A model generated the notes under the pieces. That model did no database searches. It saw only the letters and a list, made by a program, of their open reading frames with translations, and had not been told where the DNA came from. Shown here piece after piece: positions 58,210 to 64,000 of a DNA stretch of 64,000 bases. Each line of letters begins with the position of its first letter. Position 1 is the first letter of the stretch. Source of the DNA: Arthrobacter wenxiniae (GTDB lineage: Bacteria; Actinomycetota; Actinomycetes; Actinomycetales; Micrococcaceae); assembly GCF_013376105.1 (NCBI RefSeq), contig NZ_JAAMFM010000023.1, forward strand, positions 1 to 64,000. The letters run 5' to 3'. The position numbers were made by a program, and so were the translations under genes.

Positions 58210-60306
58210 TTACGCGCGGGCGCGGCGCCTCTGCATGATCAGGAGGCCTGCGCCGCCAAGGACGAGCAGCGACCCGAGCGGCACCATCCACTGCCCGTAG
58301 GTGGCGCCGGTGGAGGCGAGGCTGTTGGCGTGGCCGGAGGCGCCGGTGGTGATGGATGCGGTGTGGGCAGGAGTGTGCGCAACGGCATGTCCTGCACCGG
58401 TGGTTGGTCCTGCGGGAGCCACCGGGCGCTGCACGGTGAAATAGGCCGTGTAGGGCACGGTGGCGGGGCCGGCGTTGGACAGCTCGGCGGTGAGCGCATA
58501 GTTGCCCGATTGAAGTCCGGAGGGGATCTTCAGCGTCATCTTGATGGTTCCGTCGCTACCGGCGGAGACGGTGCCCAGGACTGCGGACACCGGGTGGGCT
58601 GCGCTGCCGCCCCTGAGGGTGATGGTCATGGTCGCACCGGCCGGCAGCCCCGACTGGGACACGAGAATGTTTGACCCTGGCGTTATGGTGCTGCCATTGA
58701 GTGCCGAGCCGTTCGGTTGGGTCATTGCCGGGGAGAAAACGACCTGCGGTGCCTGAGGATACGCCTGGGTGTACATCCACTCGCGGGAGGGGCCTTGGAT
58801 GTTCAGGGAGCGGATCCGGGCCCCGTAGACGGTGTTGTTGCTGAGCCCGGTCAGCGTGTACGTGGATGCCGTGGTGGTGGTGGCACCCACCCACCGGCTA
58901 CCCGGCACGGCGGACGGGCTGCTGTCGCTGGGGACCATTGCCGCGTATTGCACCTCATAGCCGGTGATCGGGGTTCCGCCGGTGTCCGTCGGTGTCGTCC
59001 AGGTGAGGGTGGCGAGGTGATTGCCTGAGGAGGCGGTGAAGTTCAGCACAGCGCCGGGATAGACCTGGGAGAGCATGCTGACGGGCGCCGAGAAGGCTCC
59101 GACGCCCGCGGTGTTCTCCGCAGCAAGCCGGTAGTAGTACGTGACGCCGGGCTTAAGGCCGTAGTCGTAAAAGTTGCCGTTGGACACACCGGCCACGCTG
59201 CCCTCGGCGGACCAGTTGGTGCCGTCGGTGCTTCGTTCCAGTGGGTAGTCCGTGATGGCCGAGGTGCCCGTATCGGCCGGGTCGGTCCAACCAATGATTG
59301 CGGCGCCGGAGTCGGGATCCGGGGTGGCAGTGAGATTTGTGGGCGCACCCGGGACCCTCACTGCGGGAGCGATTGAGTAGGTGAAGGTGACATAGCCGTC
59401 ACCGGTGTTGGGCGCGATCAGGAGTGGGGTCAGGCCAGCGGCCAGGAAGCCGGATCCGCCGCCGCCGGTCCCTGAGGTGAGGGTATCTGTCTCGGTATTG
59501 TTCGGCCCGAAAACATCTTGCCCCACAAAGGCCCCGGATCCGCCGCCCGCGTAGCCGCCGCCGCCATCGGCAGCGCCCTGCCCAATGTAGGTGAAGCTGC
59601 CGCCGGTGCCAGCGGTGATGGTGCCGTCGGGGGCCACGGCAGCGACCGTTCCGCTCGTGCCGGGCACCGTGCTGCGGGTAGAGGTGGACGCTGCGGACCA
59701 GTCGCCGGTTCCGGGTGTCGCGCCGATCGCCCCGGTGCCGTAGGAGTCGGCGCCGTTGCTGTCGGTGCCCCTGCCGCCGTCTGCCGTTGCGGCGGCGAAA
59801 CCACCCGCGCCACCAGTGAGATTCCCCTGGGAATCGGCTAGAGGCATACCATCTTGATACGTGCTTGAGACTTGCATGCCCCCGCCTCCACCTCCACCGG
59901 CGACGGCAACGAAGGCGCCGGGTACCGCGACGAAGCTGCCGCCGCCGCCCTGCGCGTATGGGGGGTTCCACGAAGCGTTGTCGATGCCCGCGGCGCCGGC
60001 CAGGACATGCAGCGTCTGGCCATAGATGCTGGAGTCGAGGGCTGTTGTGACGGTGCCGCCAGGCCCGCCCGGACCTGCCGAGCCGACGAAACGGGCGCCC
60101 GAGCCGGCCGCGACCGTCACCTTCACGTCGATGGCTCCGGCAGGCGCAATCCAGGTGGCCTGTCCGTCAGAAGGTGTAAACGTGACGGTGCACGCACTCA
60201 CACACCCGACAGGTGGGGATGTCTGGGCCACCGCGGCGGCGGGGAAAGCGCCGATGGCGGCAACGAAAAGCGCAGTGGTGGCGCTGAAAGAGAGAAGTCG
60301 ACGCAC
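58210..60306 (-). CDS. Secreted Gly-rich/fibronectin type III surface protein with LASTG sorting signal
   Basis: A 698-residue exported protein. A signal peptide (residues 1-27, AAAVAQT cleavage region) is followed by a glycine-rich domain (about 60-310; GGGGSFVAV, GGGGGGGM, GGGYAGGGSGAF, GTGGGGSGFLAA), two fibronectin type III-like repeats (GAPTNLTATPDPDSGAAIIGWTDP and GAVLNFTASSGNHLATLTWTTP), an Ig-like stretch and a Pro/Thr/His linker. LASTG (663-667), a hydrophobic helix and RRRARA form a class E-type (LAxTG) sorting signal. It should be anchored to the cell wall by a sortase not in this window. The role is probably adhesion or binding; the ligand is unknown. It lies in the tRNA-Leu island. 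Confidence 0.85.
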   Translation of the reverse strand: MRRLLSFSATTALFVAAIGAFPAAAVAQTSPPVGCVSACTVTFTPSDGQATWIAPAGAIDVKVTVAAGSGARFVGSAGPGGPGGTVTTALDSSIYGQTLHVLAGAAGIDNASWNPPYAQGGGGSFVAVPGAFVAVAGGGGGGGMQVSSTYQDGMPLADSQGNLTGGAGGFAAATADGGRGTDSNGADSYGTGAIGATPGTGDWSAASTSTRSTVPGTSGTVAAVAPDGTITAGTGGSFTYIGQGAADGGGGYAGGGSGAFVGQDVFGPNNTETDTLTSGTGGGGSGFLAAGLTPLLIAPNTGDGYVTFTYSIAPAVRVPGAPTNLTATPDPDSGAAIIGWTDPADTGTSAITDYPLERSTDGTNWSAEGSVAGVSNGNFYDYGLKPGVTYYYRLAAENTAGVGAFSAPVSMLSQVYPGAVLNFTASSGNHLATLTWTTPTDTGGTPITGYEVQYAAMVPSDSSPSAVPGSRWVGATTTTASTYTLTGLSNNTVYGARIRSLNIQGPSREWMYTQAYPQAPQVVFSPAMTQPNGSALNGSTITPGSNILVSQSGLPAGATMTITLRGGSAAHPVSAVLGTVSAGSDGTIKMTLKIPSGLQSGNYALTAELSNAGPATVPYTAYFTVQRPVAPAGPTTGAGHAVAHTPAHTASITTGASGHANSLASTGATYGQWMVPLGSLLVLGGAGLLIMQRRRARA

Positions 60307-60435
60307 GGGAAACCTTTTCTGATCAGAACAAAGCCCGGATCAGCCGGTCCCCCGGTCGGCCGTGCAGGGGGACAAGAAGGTCCCGCTCAGACGAGAATAG
60401 CACCCCGCCGAAGCCGCAGAAACACTGGACGGATG

Positions 60436-60720
60436 GGTCACCTAGGCCCAGCGGTCCCGAATCCAGGCCTTCGGCAACTACAGAAAAACATCGTCAAACA
60501 CCGCGTAGCCACTCTGGCCTCGCTCAAACACGGACTCTCCAACGACCGCATCGAATCCATGAACACCAAAATCCGGCTCACCACCCGCCCGCCATCGGCT
60601 TCAAGAAACCCGGAGCACTCATCGCCCTGGCCATGCTCAGCCTCGGGGGCCACACGCCAATGCGCCCAAGCCGGAATCAACCCACGGCGCATCAGGAGGG
60701 CCTGTTCTTGGGGCGCTAAA
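60436..60720 (+). pseudogene. ISL3-family transposase remnant
   Basis: The C-terminal end of an ISL3 transposase in pieces: QRSRIQAF in one frame, then LQKNIVKHRVATLASLKHGLSNDRIESMNTKIRLTTR in the next, then IGFKKPGALIALAMLSLGGHTPMRPSRNQ to TAA 60720 in a third. At least two frameshifts or small deletions. I see no terminal inverted repeats and no N-terminal part, so only a tail survives. Confidence 0.75.
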
Positions 60721-60763
60721 TGCCACCCTTGGTGCCCCTGGCCTTGGACGACGCCCGTGGGCG

Positions 60764-61846
60764 TCAGCCACCCAGACGCAGGGTGATCACCAGGCTGATA
60801 AGTGCCACAACGCCGAGCAGGAGCATCGCGGCCCTGGGATTGCCGAGGTTCAGGGTCCATCCGAGACCGAAGCGGCGTGGAACGAGCAGTTTGTGGTCTT
60901 CACGGTTGATGTAGACCAGGCCACCGCGCCAGTACTTGTCGTCGTCCCGGTGGGTCAGGCCTGTGTTCTCCTCGGTCCCGTCCAGCTCCCGGTTGTTTCT
61001 GGCCAGGACCACAACGGCTACGACGACGGCGGCCAGGATTGGCAGCGCGACCATCAGCGGCGCCCAGGGAGTGACCGTCCCGGTCCACATCAGCAGCGAT
61101 GATCCCAGCATCGCCAGGTCGATCATCGCGACCAGCCCGAGCAGCGTCTTGGCGCCCAGGGACATGTAGTGCCGGGACCAGCGCGCGGAGCCTACCGGGT
61201 GCCCCGGGTCGATGTCGGGCCGGCTGCGGACGATGGCGGCCGCCATGCCCCCGAGCAGCGCGGTCATGCCGACTTGGACGAACACCAGTGCGAAAGCCGT
61301 GCCTGCCGACTTGGCAGCCATCCGGTCCGGCATGCCCTTCGCGCCGTAGTGCACCGCGAGGATGTCGGGCATCGACGGGTAGCTGACCACACCGATCACC
61401 ACCGTGGCGACGGTGATGATCACCGCAGGGGCCAGCCAGAGCCAAGGGAACCGGGGCGGATCGGTCCGCAGCTCCGTGTCTACCGAAATGCCTTGACGCA
61501 GGCCCCGGTACCAGCCCCCGGCAGCCTTGGCGGCCCGGATCTCCTGGTTGGCCAGGAAAAAACACCCATACCAGACGCCCATAAGGACCAGCACCGACAA
61601 CGGCAGCAGCAGCCGGTCACCGGTCACGCCGTAAGTGACGATCCCGGCCCCGACGGCGATAACCCCGCCGACGAGTACCCGCAACCGGTAGATGCGGGTC
61701 TGCCGGACTACCGCAGAGTCCCCGGCATGCCGGGCCGGCACCCGGACCCCGAAGGGCACGGTCGGGCTGGTGACCGAGGGCAGCACCAGTCCGAGCAGGA
61801 GCACCAGCCCTAACAACACAAAACTCAGAACTATGGCAGCGCTCAT
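60764..61846 (-). CDS. DUF1648/DUF5808 membrane protein
   Basis: A 360-residue membrane protein with about seven helices. The middle carries the DUF1648 pattern (YPSMPDILAVHYGAKGMPDRMAAKSAGTAF) and the C terminus DUF5808 (DDDKYWRGGLVYINREDHKLLVPRRFGLGWTLNLGNPRA). Such proteins are regularly encoded after a GntR regulator and may be immunity or cell-envelope stress proteins, but the function is unproven. ATG 61846 overlaps the GntR stop (ATGA). Confidence 0.88.
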   Translation of the reverse strand: MSAAIVLSFVLLGLVLLLGLVLPSVTSPTVPFGVRVPARHAGDSAVVRQTRIYRLRVLVGGVIAVGAGIVTYGVTGDRLLLPLSVLVLMGVWYGCFFLANQEIRAAKAAGGWYRGLRQGISVDTELRTDPPRFPWLWLAPAVIITVATVVIGVVSYPSMPDILAVHYGAKGMPDRMAAKSAGTAFALVFVQVGMTALLGGMAAAIVRSRPDIDPGHPVGSARWSRHYMSLGAKTLLGLVAMIDLAMLGSSLLMWTGTVTPWAPLMVALPILAAVVVAVVVLARNNRELDGTEENTGLTHRDDDKYWRGGLVYINREDHKLLVPRRFGLGWTLNLGNPRAAMLLLGVVALISLVITLRLGG

Positions 61847-62232
61847 GGCGTATCCTCTCGCGGTGTAACAAAGGAATCAAGCAGCGACCGGCAGGTCGTC
61901 AGAACCTCGTCAGCCGGCAATCCTCTGGCTACAGCCTCGGCCAGAAGGGTCCGGGCCCTTGCCGTCCACTCGGAGGGGAACGGCGGGGCCGCGACCGTCG
62001 TGGTCACTACCGCGCCGGTCTTGCGGTTGAGGCGGATCAGGCCCTGCCGGCGCAGGAGGTCATAAGCCTTGTTCACAGTGTGGAAGTTGATCCCGAAATC
62101 AGCGGCGAGCGTCCTGGTGGCCGGCAACAAGCTGCCCTCGATCAACACGCCTTCGGCAATCGCCTCCACGATCTGATCCCGAAGCTGCTGGTAGATCGGG
62201 ACCTCACCGGACAGGTCGACGTTGAGGATCAT
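61843..62232 (-). CDS. GntR-family (YtrA-type) transcriptional regulator
   Basis: A 129-residue regulator: a winged helix (VPIYQQLRDQIVEAIAEGVLIEGSLLPATRTLAADFGINFHTVNKAYDLLRRQGLI) and a short helical C terminus, the YtrA architecture without a large ligand domain. It probably represses its own operon through the near-perfect operator at 62250-62272. GGGAGG precedes ATG 62232. Confidence 0.92.
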   Translation of the reverse strand: MILNVDLSGEVPIYQQLRDQIVEAIAEGVLIEGSLLPATRTLAADFGINFHTVNKAYDLLRRQGLIRLNRKTGAVVTTTVAAPPFPSEWTARARTLLAEAVARGLPADEVLTTCRSLLDSFVTPREDTP

Positions 62233-62249
62233 TGCTCCCACCTCCCTAC

Positions 62250-62272
62250 TTGTTATATAAGTTATAGAACAA
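62250..62272 (-). promoter_or_regulatory. GntR operator in the promoter
   Basis: TTGTTATATAA (62250-62260) and TTATAGAACAA (62262-62272) form an 11-bp inverted repeat with one mismatch around a single G. The AT-rich repeat holds probable -10 sequences on the minus strand, 18 bp before the GntR start. Confidence 0.75.
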
Positions 62273-62595
62273 ATGGCGAAAAGTGACAACATCAACCCAT
62301 CGCTCCGACTACGGCAGTGGATCGCAGCGATTAGATGGGGTGTTTTCGCACCGCGAAATGTCACCGCTGGTGACCATTAGCCGCTTCCTCGACGGTTCAA
62401 CTCGCTGACCTGCGTCTTTGTCGCGCCGGGTTTTCGAGCGTTCCAGAGGTCATGCCCCGAAAAAACGACGTTCGTTGACACGCGACGTTCGACCTTTCAC
62501 GACCGGTCAGATGCCACCAGCCATGCCCATGCACCTGCAAAGGGCCATCAAACAGACATTCCGGCGTTCCGATGCAGGTCTTCGTCACGGTTTAC
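62273..62595. other. Gene-free stretch upstream of the GntR operon
   Basis: No gene seen. CGACGTTCG occurs twice, at 62467-62475 and 62484-62492, a spacing of 17 bp, which could be a protein-binding site. Confidence 0.4.
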
Positions 62596-62880
62596 TCATG
62601 TTTGTCCCTGTAGATCCCTGCCAATACTTGGCATGTCAAAATGGTCCCGTTGTCCCACGCTCCCCCGAGAACCAGCGGTGGCAGGCCTCCGTTCGCTCAG
62701 CTCAAGGATTTGTTCGTGGAGGTGTTCTGTGCAACGAACTGTGCGCTTGTTCAACCGGAGATGCGGCCATGTATTCGTGTAATACATCTCTCGCACCATT
62801 CGCAAGGCAACACCGAGCCGCTCCGCGAGTTCATCGGGCGACATCAGCTCGTACTTGCGTTCTCCAGCGGTCATGTCCAT
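62596..62880 (-). CDS. Small HTH protein, possible excisionase
   Basis: A 94-residue protein with YELMSPDELAERLGVALRMVREMYYTNTWPHLRLNKRTVRCTEHLHEQILEL, a MerR/excisionase-like winged HTH (a helix-turn-helix then the RxxGKR-like beta turn, here LRLNKRTVR). It is next to the far tRNA repeat, where a xis gene would lie. AGGA fits ATG 62880 best (three nearby ATGs). The Xis role is inference. Confidence 0.65.
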   Translation of the reverse strand: MDMTAGERKYELMSPDELAERLGVALRMVREMYYTNTWPHLRLNKRTVRCTEHLHEQILELSERRPATAGSRGSVGQRDHFDMPSIGRDLQGQT

Positions 62881-63131
62881 GCCGTTCATCCTGTGGTTTT
62901 GGGAGGAAGTCCTTTTCACGCAAACCCCTATGCGCGAACATCTCCGGCGGGTGAGCGTTGAGGTAATACGGGCAATCCTTGCCCGTATCTGCGAACCCAT
63001 GATTCGGGCTTTCCGTGGGGACGTTTCGCATGGGTGGCGTGGTCGGAACAGGAAGCTTCCTTTGTTTCTTCCTGGAACAAGACGCAACAAAAACGCCGGA
63101 ATCTAGGCTTCCTTGACATGGGTGACAACGC
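62881..63131. other. Region of palindromes next to attR
   Basis: ATACGGGCAA/TTGCCCGTAT (62966-62975, 62979-62988) is a perfect 10-bp inverted repeat. AGGAAGCTTCCT (63050-63061) is a 12-bp palindrome. CTTCCT recurs at about 63056, 63068 and 63108. No gene seen. The arrangement resembles integrase or excisionase arm sites, or the promoter of the HTH gene. Confidence 0.45.
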
Positions 63132-63163
63132 CGGGGTGGGAGGGTCAAGCCCCCTCCGCGCAC
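63132..63163 (+). other. attR: imperfect copy of the tRNA-Leu 3' end
   Basis: Matches 56710-56741: the first 9 and the last 14 bases are identical (CGGGGTGGG ... CCCCCTCCGCGCAC). It is followed by CATGAGGG and a terminator that would originally follow the tRNA. Confidence 0.7.
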
Positions 63164-63167
63164 CATG

Positions 63168-63206
63168 AGGGCCCGGTAAATCGCAACTGATCTTCCGGGC
63201 CTTTTT
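63168..63206 (+). terminator. Terminator beyond attR, probably the original tRNA-Leu terminator
   Basis: GGCCCGG (63170-63176) pairs with CCGGGCC (63195-63201), followed by TTTTT (63202-63206). No gene on this strand reads into it now, which fits a terminator displaced from the tRNA by the island. Confidence 0.8.
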
Positions 63207-63215
63207 GCTGTCCGG

Positions 63216-63582
63216 GCCGCTGCCTGTACCAAGCGAAGCAATCGCCGGGGGGCCGGTCGGGAGGAGGCAGGCCCCGGCCAGGCCCCAACCGCTGCCCAGT
63301 CGCACGGCCATGCGACGCCGGGGCAGGTATCGGTGCCGGATCCCGGCAGCCAGGGAGGCGCCAAAGAGGGCCCAGGCCCATGGGAGCAGCGTCCTGGCAT
63401 CGTTGGCGTGGGCCAGGACGGCAGGAATGGGTGCCACCCGCAGCAGCAGCCAGTCCCAGACGGCGGCGCGCGGCGGGCCAGAGCATCGTTGCGGCCGTGC
63501 ACAGGGATGCCACGGGAAGGGTGACGACCACGGCATGGACGAGGAGAATGTGCAGTGGAAGGCCGTCAAGTTCATAGTTCAT
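63216..63582 (-). pseudogene. DUF2231-like membrane protein, disrupted
   Basis: From ATG 63582 the start reads MNYELDGLPLHILLVHAVVVTLP ... LWPAARRRLG, a DUF2231-like N terminus. The next recognisable part is in another frame (WDWLLLRVAPIPAVLAHANDARTLLPWAWALF). The middle appears shortened, by roughly one helix, plus a frameshift. No intact C terminus follows. It is divergent from the sigma factor. Confidence 0.6.
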
Positions 63583-63725
63583 TCAAATGCCACTGGTACG
63601 GAATACCGGATTGTCGGCGTGGGAACTCACAGCCCCAATACGCACTCCTGCGGGCCGCGGTTCATCCGGCACGTAAGTGACACGAGGGGAAGTCCAAGGG
63701 GCCCCTCCGCCAGTTGTTCGGTGAG

Positions 63726-64000
63726 ATGAACCATTTCGGCACGGACTCCGTTACTAAGGGTAGGCCCGCGCTGCCGCCGGCAGCCGGAGAGTGGAAAGGG
63801 GCGGTTGTGGACCTGAAGGCCCGCACAGGGACGCCAACGCGTGAGGAAGCCATGCGCGCACTCCACCAGGACTATGCCGCCCAGCTGACCCGCTTCGTCC
63901 AGCGCCTGACCAGCGAAGGCACGGTGGCGCAGGACGTGGTGGCCGAGACCTTGCTCCGCGCCTGGGAGCACCCTGACGTCCTGCAGCGCACGGAGCCCGC
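63726..64000 (+). CDS. Sigma-70 family RNA polymerase sigma factor (partial, runs off the window)
   Basis: The open frame to the window end reads a sigma region 2: EEAMRALHQDYAAQLTRFVQRLTSEGTVAQDVVAETLLRAWEHPDVLQRTEP, of the SigE/SigL-like ECF type. ATG 63726 is the first possible start; GTG 63807 has GGAAAGGGG at good spacing and may be the real one. Region 4 and any anti-sigma gene lie outside the window. Confidence 0.85.
   Translation, partial: MNHFGTDSVTKGRPALPPAAGEWKGAVVDLKARTGTPTREEAMRALHQDYAAQLTRFVQRLTSEGTVAQDVVAETLLRAWEHPDVLQRTEP

Larger units (their letters stand above)
56742..63163. mobile_element. Genomic island in tRNA-Leu(GAG), 6.4 kb, decayed
   Basis: The stretch between the two tRNA 3'-end copies holds an integrase remnant next to the tRNA, a fragment of another gene, a secreted LASTG protein, an ISL3 transposase remnant, a GntR/DUF1648 pair and a small HTH protein beside the far repeat. 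A terminator directly beyond the far repeat looks like the original tRNA terminator. The integrase is truncated, so the island is probably immobile. Confidence 0.75.

Noticed and set aside
62260-62500. SOS (LexA) box or PafBC promoter motif in the island
   Set aside because: The CGACGTTCG repeats do not form the CGAAC-N4-GTTCG palindrome expected of actinobacterial LexA.

Overview
The window is high-GC DNA from an actinobacterium. The best fit is a member of the Micrococcaceae close to Arthrobacter. This rests on a complete Pup-proteasome locus (arc, dop, pup, prcB, prcA, pafA) with a naturally fused PafBC regulator, a mycothiol gene (mshC), RbpA, a polyprenol-phosphomannose synthase-like protein, an actinobacterial cytochrome bcc branch with a diheme QcrC, and many leaderless promoters of the form TANNNT-N6/7-ATG/GTG. 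The genus is inferred from gene content; no marker sequence was compared.

Layout. 1-4.5 kb: terminator and the ctaE-qcrC-qcrA-qcrB respiratory operon (minus strand), divergent from trpD. 5.7-18.5 kb: an accessory stretch of small enzymes and regulators (Lrp-like, DUF3054, VOC proteins, an AAA ATPase with a frameshift, YbaK, a methyltransferase facing a XRE-cupin regulator, a UvrA-like protein, GNATs, a phosphotransferase), including decayed genes. 18.6-28.5 kb: aconitase, peptide deformylase, an RlmA-like methyltransferase, a divergent YczE/MocR pair, NfeD plus SPFH protein, RbpA, and a dolichyl-phosphate-mannose-type synthase. 29-35 kb: amidohydrolase, SKI2-type helicase, TatC and TatA. 35-46 kb: the Pup-proteasome system. 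Arc unfolds, Dop deamidates Pup and removes it from substrates, PafA ligates it, PrcAB degrades, and PafBC is the linked DNA-damage regulator. 46-56.5 kb: TrmI, an M50 protease, HAD, PAC2, MshC (with a 57-bp tandem array upstream), UppP, an aldo/keto reductase, an acyl-CoA dehydrogenase and an M20 peptidase.

56.7-63.2 kb is a small genomic island in the 3' end of a tRNA-Leu(GAG) gene. The tRNA 3' end is partly repeated at 63132-63163. A truncated tyrosine integrase lies next to the tRNA. A small HTH protein with palindromes lies at the other end. The cargo is a secreted LASTG-anchored glycine-rich/fibronectin protein, an ISL3-type transposase remnant, and a GntR regulator coupled to a DUF1648 membrane protein with a clear operator. 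Beyond the island are a terminator that probably once followed the tRNA, a broken DUF2231-like gene and the start of a sigma-70 factor that runs off the window.

The points most worth a second look are the tRNA-Leu island and its LASTG protein, the 14-bp inverted repeat that encloses the -10 box upstream of rbpA, palindromes on the start regions of ctaE and the XRE gene, the 57-bp array touching the mshC promoter, and several genes broken by a single base.
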